Shown here one piece after another: positions 1 through 6,512 of a DNA stretch of 9,481 nt; positions within the stretch are counted from its first letter, which is position 1; each line of letters starts with the position of its first letter. The stretch comes from an uncultured Bacteroidales bacterium (GTDB lineage: Bacteria; Bacteroidota; Bacteroidia; Bacteroidales; Paludibacteraceae). Location: NCBI GenBank assembly GCA_946619625.1, contig CAMOMF010000110.1:1-9481 (forward strand), in the 5' to 3' direction. The notes below the pieces were generated by a model. That model had not been told where the DNA came from and ran no database searches. It saw only the letters and a program-made list of their open reading frames with translations. The translations under genes were made by a program, and so were the position numbers.

Positions 1-1
1 A

Positions 2-256
2 GTGCCCAAAGAAGGGGTGTACTTGCGTGATGCATTAGGGAAAAAAGCCATTATGAACATCGGTACAAATCCTACGCTGAACGGAAACAAGCAAACTATA
101 GAACTGCATATCCCTGATTATAGCGGGAATCTTTATGGTAAAGTGATTTCTGTAAAATTGCTGCACTATTTGCGTCAGGAGAAACATTTTGATTCTATAG
201 AAGATTTGCGAAATCAGATAGAACAAGATGTACAAGCATTAAGGAATAATAACTAA
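2..256 (+). CDS. ribF: RibF, bifunctional riboflavin kinase/FAD synthetase, C-terminal end (5' partial)
   Basis: The last 84 codons of a gene that enters from the left edge. The fragment is the core of the flavokinase domain, which phosphorylates riboflavin to FMN. The FAD synthetase half would lie upstream, outside the window. Visible landmarks are PKEGVY at fragment residues 2-7, the MNIGTNPT nucleotide-binding motif at 18-25, and TIELHIPDYSGNLYGK at about 32-47, whose Glu34 matches the family's catalytic glutamate. The end has the usual LRQEKHFDS...L..QI..D pattern. The GTG at position 2 is an internal codon, not a start. The stop lies 11 bases before the flavodiiron gene, so the two are probably co-transcribed. 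Family assignment is firm; the full length cannot be seen. Confidence 0.93.
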   Translation: MPKEGVYLRDALGKKAIMNIGTNPTLNGNKQTIELHIPDYSGNLYGKVISVKLLHYLRQEKHFDSIEDLRNQIEQDVQALRNNN

Positions 257-267
257 AAAAAATAACT

Positions 268-1419
268 ATGTATTCAGACAAAATTAAGTATATTGGCTGC
301 GATGATGCCGATTTAGACCTCTTTGAAAGTCAGTATGATGTACCGGAAGGTATGTGTTACAACAGTTATTTGCTACAAGCCGAAAAACTTGCTGTGATGG
401 ATACCGTGGACAAGCGTAAATCAAAAGAATGGCTATCCCATCTGTCACTTGGTTTGGATGGACGCCAACCTGACTATTTAATTGTTCATCATATGGAACC
501 TGATCATAGCGGCACGATTCGTGACTTTCTTCAGGCCTATCCGGAAACAACTGTTGTGGCCGGCAAACAGGCATTCCAACTGATGTCACAGTTTGGCATT
601 GAAGTCTCTAAAACAATGGTTGTGAAAGAAGGAGATATTCTTGACCTTGGAGGACTCACATTGCAGTTTATTGCTGCTCCTATGGTGCACTGGCCGGAAG
701 TAATGATGTCGTATGTGCCCCAAGAGAAGACACTTTTCTCGGCTGATGCATTTGGCAAGTTTGGCACATATGATGCCGATCCGGATGATTGGGCATGTGA
801 GGCAAGACGTTACTATTTCAATATTTGCGGAAAATATGGCCAGCCTGTGAGCAGAGTTCTGGATAAAGCGGCAAAACTGGACATTCAAACTATTGCTCCC
901 TTGCATGGTCCTGTCCTGGATGGTGAAAAGCTGGCGGAAGCCTTGCGTCTCTATTCTATTTGGAGTAAGTATGATGTAGAGACAGAAGGAGTCTTGATTG
1001 CCTATGCTTCTATTCACGGAAATACAAGGCACGCAGCAGAGACGCTGGCAGAGATGCTGCGTCAAAAAGGGTGCCCAAAAGTTGCGATTACAGACTTGAC
1101 TCGGGATGACATGGGCGAAGCAATTGAGGATGCATTCCGCATGAACAAGATGGTTCTTTGCTGCGCTACTTATGATATGGACATCTTCCCGCCAATGCAT
1201 ATGTTCCTGCACGAGTTGGGACAAAAACAATACCAGAACCGCATAGTTGGTCTATTGGAAAATGGTTCTTGGGCTCCCCAGGCGGGACGTATCATGAAGG
1301 GTATGCTTGAACAAATGAAAAATATCTCTATTGTGGACCCAATCGTTACCATCAAGAGTTCTCTCCACGATACTGATTTGGCAGCTTTGGAAGCCTTAGC
1401 AGATGCTATGATGAAATAA
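268..1419 (+). CDS. fprA: Flavodiiron protein, FprA-type oxygen/nitric oxide reductase
   Basis: A 383-residue cytoplasmic flavodiiron protein, full length for the minimal (class A) family. These enzymes reduce O2 to water or NO to N2O and protect anaerobes from oxygen or nitrosative stress. The N-terminal metallo-beta-lactamase-like domain (about 1-240) carries the diiron ligands: His75-x-Glu77-x-Asp79-His80 in HHMEPDH, His141 in VHWP, Asp160 in SADAFG and His213 in PLHGP. The C-terminal flavodoxin domain (about 241-383) opens with the FMN phosphate loop YASIHGNT at 246-253. No rubredoxin or NAD(P)H-oxidase domain is fused on, so electrons must come from a separate partner. The gene starts 11 bases after ribF with an A-rich leader and no Shine-Dalgarno. 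All ligands are present, so it should be active; whether O2 or NO is the main substrate cannot be read from sequence. Confidence 0.95.
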   Translation: MYSDKIKYIGCDDADLDLFESQYDVPEGMCYNSYLLQAEKLAVMDTVDKRKSKEWLSHLSLGLDGRQPDYLIVHHMEPDHSGTIRDFLQAYPETTVVAGKQAFQLMSQFGIEVSKTMVVKEGDILDLGGLTLQFIAAPMVHWPEVMMSYVPQEKTLFSADAFGKFGTYDADPDDWACEARRYYFNICGKYGQPVSRVLDKAAKLDIQTIAPLHGPVLDGEKLAEALRLYSIWSKYDVETEGVLIAYASIHGNTRHAAETLAEMLRQKGCPKVAITDLTRDDMGEAIEDAFRMNKMVLCCATYDMDIFPPMHMFLHELGQKQYQNRIVGLLENGSWAPQAGRIMKGMLEQMKNISIVDPIVTIKSSLHDTDLAALEALADAMMK

Positions 1420-1442
1420 TGCAGATGCTATGACGAAATAAT
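1399..1442 (+). repeat. 22-bp tandem duplication covering the fprA stop codon
   Basis: Two adjacent 22-base copies (1399-1420 and 1421-1442) differ at one base, T1412 against C1434. The first copy encodes the last six residues, ADAMMK, and the TAA stop of the flavodiiron gene. The second copy lies directly downstream in another reading frame (offset 22) and is not translated as part of the protein. This looks like a fairly recent replication-slippage duplication; I see no function for it. Confidence 0.85.
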
Positions 1443-1457
1443 AAAACTGCGTATTTG

Positions 1458-1500
1458 CAAAAAAACGCGCCAGAATAGTTTCCAGCGCGTATCTGAATTT
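1458..1500. terminator. Intrinsic terminator between convergent genes, stronger on the - strand
   Basis: A six-base-pair GC-rich stem, ACGCGC (1465-1470) with GCGCGT (1485-1490), encloses a loop that can form a further three pairs (GAA 1473-1475 with TTC 1480-1482). An A-run at 1459-1465 becomes a T-run directly after the hairpin on the minus strand, so it should stop transcription of the outer-membrane protein gene ending at 1509. On the plus strand the following bases (ATCTGAATTTT) are only partly T-rich, so termination after fprA would be weaker. Its position between two converging genes fits a shared terminator. Confidence 0.75.
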
Positions 1501-1508
1501 TGGCAGTA

Positions 1509-4415
1509 TTACATTCCGGGTGGCGGCATCATAGGACCGCTACCCGGCTTTGGTTTACCTCCACTTTCTATCATCTCTTGCATAAAAGCACCTTTCCCTT
1601 TCGCTTTCAAACCACCCATTTTATTCAGTTTGTATGTGAAAGACAGAGTGAAATAGGTCGGTAAAGTGTTAAAACGTTGGTATTGAATGTAGTTCTCACC
1701 AATTGTTTCCACTACGTTCTTTTTCTGATTAAGAATATCTTTCAGATTGAGAGAAAGGGTGGCGTTGGACCATGTTTTCTCAATGGTAGCATTCCACATG
1801 ATTTCGGATAATGCTCCGGAAAGATTGTATCCCCATTTGTCATTATAACCTATATCGGTAGAGATGGACCAATTGTATGGCAGATGGAAAGTAAAATCAG
1901 CAGTTACTCCCCAATTGATAGTATTGGTGATATTTACTGTTTGTGTGTTGTTGGTACGCGAATAGGCGACATCACCTCGCAAACCAAAATCAACCACGTC
2001 GTGTGACAAGCGCAGACTAAGATTCTCTTTTATCTGCCAATTACCGGTTTTGGATTCATCTCCTAATTGCAGATTGTCTGTATCAACCGTGGCATCGGTA
2101 TGACTAACATATGCAAGTCGTTGGTTGTAACCAACTTCTGTACGAGTGAAGAAATGCAGCCTGTTCTTGATAACGGGCGTGTTATACATCAGGTCTGCAC
2201 TGATATCGAAAGGCATTCCCTTGGCATTTACTGTTTGACGGAACGCTTTTCCTGTGTTGTCGTAAATGGTATTATATACCAATGCATCTTTTGTGAAATT
2301 GACGCGAATACCGGTGGCTAAAGAAGATAAACGGTCCTGGTTGAAGCGCGAGTACATGCCCCGAATCAAATTTCGGAAACCTGGGTTAAGACCAAGATTT
2401 CCTACGGTTTCAGACATGGCATTCGAGTTGTCACGAACTGGTTCCATTTGGCTGACAGAAGGTTGCTGTGTAATGCCACGATAAATAATGCGGGCAAACT
2501 CTTTTTTCCCAATCTTGTACTTGAAAGTCATACGTGGTGCCACATTCCATACCGAATTGATGGTATCAAACCTATATCCATCCGCATAGGTGGTAGTACT
2601 ATGCGTTTGAGTGGGATTGGCTCGCACGCCCACAGTCAGATCAAATTTGTCTTTCAGGTAGCGATAGTTCATTTCCAAATACTCTGTAAAGAAATTGTTG
2701 CGGAAGGAGTTAGAGTAGGTGGTATCCAGTTCTGTTGAGTATTGTTGCGTTATTTCGTCGTAATTGTACTGACGCTTGTCGCTGGTACGAAATGTTTGAC
2801 CGAAATATAAACTGGTTTCAAGGAAGTGGTTACGCGCATAAATCGGTTCTATATACGTAAACTTGATGTTGTAGTTGTAAGAATTGGATAGTTTCTCCTG
2901 ATGTTGGTTAATGGTCTGAATTGATCCGAAAGCCAAGTTGTATGAACCGGCATCAGTATCAGTCAGTCCTCCTTGCAAATTGATGGAAACACTTCGCCCC
3001 GGTTTTGAGGCAAACTTATGACTATAAATCATTTGCAAGCGTGCGCTTATCTCCTTGGAAAGGCTCTCATTGCTTTGATTACCAAAAGAAAGGGTGTCAT
3101 ACACATTCGGAAATAACGAATCATGCTTCAAATACAGGAAGTCATTCATTTGGTCACTCCATGAATGTGTATACGAAATGTTCGGCTTGATAAGCAATGT
3201 GTTCAGTGTATCCGGCTTCCATTCAAACTCTAATCGTACATTGGTGTCCCAACCTTTTGATATCTTGTCTGTTGAATCCGAATTATTATAGGTTATTCCT
3301 TCGGTGTACTGGTCTTTCTTTGAATCGGTCTGGGTAAAATTGCGACTATGATTAAGAGAGGCATCTCCACCAAAAGTCCATTTCGGTGAGAGGACAATAT
3401 TGGTGTTTACACCTAAGTTTTCAGTCCAGGTAATACCGGAATTATTTCCCATCATGAACCCTCTGCCTCTGCCGGATCGCAGTTCGTTGGTGTTGTTTGC
3501 ACCGGCTATAATGGTTGTTTGGCTTTCACCCAGCATTAGGTTCATGAAGGCATTGGCATTGTAACGAAAATCTTCATCAAAAAACTGCTTTGCTTTTTCC
3601 GCAGGTGTTCCTTGATAATTGTAGTGGAACAGTTTTGTTTGGTCATCTCCCAATGCATCTGCTCCCAGCGCCCCGCTAAAATTGCCGAACATACCCTTTT
3701 TTCTGTTCGCCTTAAGTGTAAGGTTGATAATTCGTTCAGTGTCGTCATCCTCAATGCCGGTAAGTTTTGCCATATCGGATTTCTCATCTATAACCTGAAC
3801 TTTTTCAATCATTTCTGCCGGTATATTCTTGGTGGCCATCTGCACATCGTCACCAAAGAATTTCTTGCCGTCAATACGCACACCTTTCACTTCTTCGCCA
3901 TTGATAGTCACCTTACCATCCGCGTTAACTTCCACACCGGACATCTTCTTTAGCAAGTCCTCAACCATGGCATTTTCGTTGACTTTGTACGCTGCAGTGT
4001 TATACTCCAATGTGTCGCCGCGAACTGTTAATTCTGCAGCCGTTCCACGAACCTGAACTTCACCTAAAGTCTGAACATCCTCCTTAAGGGAAATGCTCTT
4101 CAGGTTGATATCTTTTCCTGCAACATGTACGGGAATTTTCTTCGTAAAGAATCCTACATTGGATACAATCAGGCTGTAATGACCATCTTGTGCCTTGAGA
4201 AAAAATGCGCCGTTCATATCCGTTTGTACACCATGAACCAAGGTGGAGTCATTTCCTGTAGCAGAGTAGGAGAAGAGTCGTATAGTTGTCATTTCCAGCA
4301 ATTCTCCGTTAGTCTGGTTTACCACACGCCCTTGTATAGTATGAGTTTGGGCTGCTATCGGTGCGAACACCAACAACAGTCCAAACATAAAAGGCAGTAA
4401 CTTTTTGTCCCTCAT
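1509..4415 (-). CDS. Outer-membrane beta-barrel protein, TonB-dependent-receptor-like with carboxypeptidase-regulatory domain
   Basis: A 968-residue outer-membrane protein. Residues 1-23 are a Sec signal peptide (basic MRDKK, hydrophobic core, AAQ end). Residues about 26-110 form a carboxypeptidase-regulatory-like beta-sandwich (IQGRVV start). Residues about 125-235 form a plug-like domain with NENAMVEDLLKKMSGVEV, a KVTINGEEVKGVRIDGKKF hairpin and IEKVQVIDEKSD. The rest, to about 933, is rich in alternating strands with aromatic residues, as in the OMP_b-brl_3 barrel family. The last strand-like segment (PTYFTLSFTYKLN) is followed by 35 more residues rich in Gly, Pro and Met (GPMMPPPGM). No clear TonB box and no SusD partner gene are seen, so this is not a typical SusC glycan importer. 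Its substrate is unknown. It lies 67 bases downstream of groEL on the same strand, with its own candidate promoter. Confidence 0.88.
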   Translation of the reverse strand: MRDKKLLPFMFGLLLVFAPIAAQTHTIQGRVVNQTNGELLEMTTIRLFSYSATGNDSTLVHGVQTDMNGAFFLKAQDGHYSLIVSNVGFFTKKIPVHVAGKDINLKSISLKEDVQTLGEVQVRGTAAELTVRGDTLEYNTAAYKVNENAMVEDLLKKMSGVEVNADGKVTINGEEVKGVRIDGKKFFGDDVQMATKNIPAEMIEKVQVIDEKSDMAKLTGIEDDDTERIINLTLKANRKKGMFGNFSGALGADALGDDQTKLFHYNYQGTPAEKAKQFFDEDFRYNANAFMNLMLGESQTTIIAGANNTNELRSGRGRGFMMGNNSGITWTENLGVNTNIVLSPKWTFGGDASLNHSRNFTQTDSKKDQYTEGITYNNSDSTDKISKGWDTNVRLEFEWKPDTLNTLLIKPNISYTHSWSDQMNDFLYLKHDSLFPNVYDTLSFGNQSNESLSKEISARLQMIYSHKFASKPGRSVSINLQGGLTDTDAGSYNLAFGSIQTINQHQEKLSNSYNYNIKFTYIEPIYARNHFLETSLYFGQTFRTSDKRQYNYDEITQQYSTELDTTYSNSFRNNFFTEYLEMNYRYLKDKFDLTVGVRANPTQTHSTTTYADGYRFDTINSVWNVAPRMTFKYKIGKKEFARIIYRGITQQPSVSQMEPVRDNSNAMSETVGNLGLNPGFRNLIRGMYSRFNQDRLSSLATGIRVNFTKDALVYNTIYDNTGKAFRQTVNAKGMPFDISADLMYNTPVIKNRLHFFTRTEVGYNQRLAYVSHTDATVDTDNLQLGDESKTGNWQIKENLSLRLSHDVVDFGLRGDVAYSRTNNTQTVNITNTINWGVTADFTFHLPYNWSISTDIGYNDKWGYNLSGALSEIMWNATIEKTWSNATLSLNLKDILNQKKNVVETIGENYIQYQRFNTLPTYFTLSFTYKLNKMGGLKAKGKGAFMQEMIESGGKPKPGSGPMMPPPGM

Positions 4416-4419
4416 AAAT

Positions 4420-4438
4420 CACGAATTAATCTTTCGTG
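4420..4438 (-). promoter_or_regulatory. Hairpin in the leader of the outer-membrane protein gene
   Basis: A perfect six-base inverted repeat, CACGAA (4420-4425) and TTCGTG (4433-4438), with a seven-base loop. It lies four bases ahead of the ATG at 4415. On the minus strand a T-run precedes it and none follows, so it is a poor terminator for groEL. Given the candidate promoter at 4447-4463, transcription would start at about 4436, which would place this hairpin at the very 5' end of the mRNA. It could stabilise the transcript or affect ribosome access; that is inference. Confidence 0.5.
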
Positions 4439-4446
4439 AAAAAAAG

Positions 4447-4463
4447 AACAAGAATTGTGCCAA
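4447..4463 (-). promoter_or_regulatory. Sigma-54-like (-24/-12) element before the outer-membrane protein gene
   Basis: On the minus strand the bases read TTGGCAC-AATTC-TTGTT, against the sigma-54 consensus TGGCAC-N5-TTGCW. GG of the -24 box and G of the -12 box keep the required ten-base spacing; the -12 C is replaced by T. The TTTG at its front could instead be a Bacteroidota -33 box, but no TAnnTTTG follows at 19-21 bases, so the sigma-54 reading fits better. A similar element precedes groES. No rpoN or activator gene is in the window, so this rests on sequence alone. Confidence 0.45.
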
Positions 4464-4482
4464 AGTAATCAATATGGAAGAA

Positions 4483-6114
4483 TTACATCATACCCCCGCC
4501 CATACCTCCTGCCGGCATTGCAGGAACGGGATTTTCCTCTTTCTTCTCCGTAATAACACACTCGGTAGTGAGGAACATTCCGGCGATAGAAGCAGCGTTT
4601 TCCAGCGCGACACGCGATACTTTTGCAGGGTCAACAACACCGGCTGCTAGCAGGTTCTCGTAGATATCCTTGCGGGCATTATAGCCGAAATCTGCTTTCC
4701 CTTCGCGCACTTTCTGAACAACAACTGCACCTTCTTTACCTGCATTGAAGACGATTTGTCGGAGCGGTTCCTCAATTGCACGGCGGATAATCTCCACACC
4801 GGTCTTCTCATCTTCATTTTCAGCATGAACGGCGTCCAAAGCAGCCTGGGCACGGATGTATGCCACACCACCACCGGGAACAATACCTTCTTCAATTGCT
4901 GCACGCGTTGCGCTGAGTGCGTCATCAACACGGTCTTTCTTTTCCTTCATCTCTACCTCAGAAGCGGCGCCTACGTACAATACAGCCACACCGCCGGACA
5001 ACTTAGCCAAACGCTCTTGCAGTTTCTCTTTGTCATATTGGCTCTTGGTTGCACCAATCTGCGCCTTGATTTGAGCACTACGCTGAGCAATAGCCTCTTT
5101 ATCACCGGCACCATTAACGATGATGGTATTGTCTTTATTGACAGTTACTTTCTCCGCGGTTCCGAGCATGTCAAGCGTAGCCTGCTCCAACTTGATACCA
5201 CGTTCCTCGCTGATAACGGTACCACCGGTAAGGATAGCAATGTCTTCCAGCATCTCTTTTCTGCGGTCACCAAAACCGGGAGCCTTTACGGCACAAATCT
5301 TCAGTTGTGCGCGCAGACGGTTAACAACCAATGTGGTAAGTGCTTCTGAATCAACATCCTCGGCAATGATGAGCAATGGGCGGCCACTCTGAACAGCAGG
5401 CTCCAAAACGGGAAGCAACTCCTTCAAATTGCTAATCTTCTTGTCATGAATGAGGATGTAGGGCTTGTCCATTTCCACCTCCATTGTCTCTGTATTGGTA
5501 ACAAAGTAAGGCGAGATGTAGCCACGGTCAAACTGCATACCTTCCACTACATCGATAGTTGTATCGGTACCTTTGGCTTCCTCTATGGTTATAACGCCAT
5601 TTTTTGTCACTTTCTTCATCGCGTCAGCAATCAGTTTGCCGATGGTTGCATCATTGTTTGCCGATACGGTGGCTACCTGCTCGATCTTGTCATAGTCGTC
5701 GCCAACCACTTCTGCCTGTTTCTTAATGTCAGCCACAATGGCAGCAACAGCCTTGTCAATACCACGCTTCAGGTCCATAGGGTTTGCACCTGCGGTAACG
5801 TTTTTCAAACCCACACCGATGATGGACTGTGCCAGCACCGTTGCAGTTGTCGTACCATCACCGGCCTGGTCACCGGTCTTGCTGGCAACCTCTTTAACCA
5901 ACTGGGCACCAAGATTCTCCGATGCATCCTCCAGTTCCACTTCTTTGGCAACAGTTACACCATCCTTGGTTATCTGCGGAGCACCGTATTTTTTCTCGAT
6001 AATCACATTACGTCCTTTTGGACCAAGCGTCACCTTTACGGCGTTAGCCAATTTGTCAACGCCCTGTTTGAGGCTTTCACGTGCCTCAATATTGAATGAG
6101 ATTTCTTTAGCCAT
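4483..6114 (-). CDS. groL: GroEL, 60-kDa chaperonin
   Basis: A full-length, 543-residue chaperonin subunit. Fourteen subunits form the double ring that encloses unfolded proteins in the cytoplasm and, with the GroES lid and ATP, lets them fold. Landmarks are TLGPKGRN at 29-36, the ATP-binding Asp51 region (TKDGVTVAKE), GDGTTTATVLA from residue 85, the apical-domain stretch YISPYFVTN, AAIEEGIVPGGGVAYI near residue 410 and the Gly/Met tail GGMGGGMM. I chose ATG at 6114 because the protein then begins MAKEI as in relatives. An in-frame TTG at 6132 would add six residues (MKGKVI) lying in the groES-groEL spacer and is very unlikely. The gene follows groES by 43 bases, so the two form one operon. 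No stem-loop with a T-run follows the stop. Confidence 0.98.
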   Translation of the reverse strand: MAKEISFNIEARESLKQGVDKLANAVKVTLGPKGRNVIIEKKYGAPQITKDGVTVAKEVELEDASENLGAQLVKEVASKTGDQAGDGTTTATVLAQSIIGVGLKNVTAGANPMDLKRGIDKAVAAIVADIKKQAEVVGDDYDKIEQVATVSANNDATIGKLIADAMKKVTKNGVITIEEAKGTDTTIDVVEGMQFDRGYISPYFVTNTETMEVEMDKPYILIHDKKISNLKELLPVLEPAVQSGRPLLIIAEDVDSEALTTLVVNRLRAQLKICAVKAPGFGDRRKEMLEDIAILTGGTVISEERGIKLEQATLDMLGTAEKVTVNKDNTIIVNGAGDKEAIAQRSAQIKAQIGATKSQYDKEKLQERLAKLSGGVAVLYVGAASEVEMKEKKDRVDDALSATRAAIEEGIVPGGGVAYIRAQAALDAVHAENEDEKTGVEIIRRAIEEPLRQIVFNAGKEGAVVVQKVREGKADFGYNARKDIYENLLAAGVVDPAKVSRVALENAASIAGMFLTTECVITEKKEENPVPAMPAGGMGGGMM

Positions 6115-6117
6115 AAT

Positions 6118-6143
6118 AACTTTACCTTTCAACTTTAACCTTT
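6118..6143 (-). repeat. Imperfect 13-bp tandem repeat in the groES-groEL spacer
   Basis: Two adjacent copies, AACTTTACCTTTC (6118-6130) and AACTTTAACCTTT (6131-6143), nearly fill the 43-base spacer. On the coding strand each copy gives a purine-rich AAAGG. The copy nearer groEL lies about 9-12 bases from the ATG at 6114 and could act as a weak ribosome-binding site. It may help translation of groEL, but chance duplication is equally possible. Confidence 0.5.
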
Positions 6144-6157
6144 AAACGATTACAAAA

Positions 6158-6433
6158 CTATGCTAAAATAGCGAGCACATCGCTTTGACGCATGATGAGG
6201 AATTTTTCTCCGTCCAACTCCAGTTCCGTTCCGGCATATTTGCCATACAGGACTTGGTCACCGGCCTTTAGTACCATTTCTTCATCTTTTGTGCCTTTTC
6301 CCACAGCGATAACTTCACCACGCAGTGGCTTCTCTTTAGCGCTGTCAGGAATAATAATTCCGGCAATAGTTTTTTCTTCTGCGGCAGCCGGTTTTACCAA
6401 AACACGGTCAGCCAATGGTTTGATGTTTGCCAT
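6158..6433 (-). CDS. groS: GroES, 10-kDa co-chaperonin
   Basis: A full-length, 91-residue co-chaperonin. Seven copies form the lid that closes the GroEL ring. It begins with the family pattern IKPLADRVLVKP at 4-15. The mobile loop runs from about 16 to 35, with the hydrophobic GroEL-binding tripeptide Ile26-Ile27-Ile28 after Gly25. GEVIAVGKG follows at 39-47, the ELDGEKFLIM segment holds the roof hairpin, and the end is QSDVLAIL. It is the first gene of the groES-groEL unit and starts 74 bases after the LEA14-type gene. That gap carries a candidate promoter and a perfect palindrome, so it is probably controlled separately from the two lipoprotein genes. No CIRCE operator is seen. Confidence 0.98.
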   Translation of the reverse strand: MANIKPLADRVLVKPAAAEEKTIAGIIIPDSAKEKPLRGEVIAVGKGTKDEEMVLKAGDQVLYGKYAGTELELDGEKFLIMRQSDVLAILA

Positions 6434-6468
6434 ATGTTGTAATTTTTTAATTTGCTTTCCAGATACCT

Positions 6469-6485
6469 TTCAATCTTTGTGCCAA
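6469..6485 (-). promoter_or_regulatory. Sigma-54-like (-24/-12) element before groES
   Basis: On the minus strand the bases read TTGGCAC-AAAGA-TTGAA. The -24 GG and -12 G keep the ten-base spacing of sigma-54 promoters; only the -12 C is off consensus (A). Transcription would begin near 6458, giving a leader of about 25 bases. A primary-sigma reading is possible but poorer: TTTG is followed after only 17 bases by TATCTGGA, which matches TAnnTTTG weakly. It shares the TTTGGCAC-N5-TTG core with the element before the outer-membrane protein gene. Confidence 0.45.
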
Positions 6486-6495
6486 AATGGGCAAG

Positions 6496-6512
6496 ACTGA
6501 CAAAATGTCAGT
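6496..6512. promoter_or_regulatory. Perfect palindrome, candidate operator for groES
   Basis: ACTGACA (6496-6502) and TGTCAGT (6506-6512) form a perfect seven-base inverted repeat with a three-base spacer, ten bases upstream of the sigma-54-like element. A second, smaller inverted repeat, TGCC (6480-6483) and GGCA (6490-6493), overlaps the -24 box. The larger palindrome contains the TGA stop of the LEA14-type gene (6508-6510). Size and symmetry fit a dimeric regulator's binding site; it could also act as a short hairpin at the end of the upstream transcript, though no T-run follows on the minus strand. The regulator is unknown. Confidence 0.55.

Noticed and set aside
761..776. TTGGCAC followed by GC at sigma-54 spacing on the + strand inside fprA.
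   Set aside because: It encodes conserved residues of the flavodiiron protein and no gene starts downstream at a useful distance. It shows that the motif can arise by chance, which lowers confidence in the two intergenic ones.
1509..4415. A SusC-type glycan importer as part of a polysaccharide utilisation locus.
   Set aside because: No SusD-like gene, glycoside hydrolase or sensor lies nearby, and the barrel resembles the OMP_b-brl_3 type more than SusC.
6115..6132. Six extra N-terminal codons for GroEL from a TTG start.
   Set aside because: The added residues come from the repeat-filled spacer, and GroEL relatives begin at MAKEI, encoded from ATG 6114.
4756..6145. Long open frames opposite groEL (for example 5446-6099 on the + strand).
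   Set aside because: They are antisense shadows of a highly conserved gene with biased codon use; their translations resemble no known protein.
6434..6507. CIRCE (HrcA) operator before groES.
   Set aside because: No TTAGCACTC-N9-GAGTGCTAA or near match is present in the gap.
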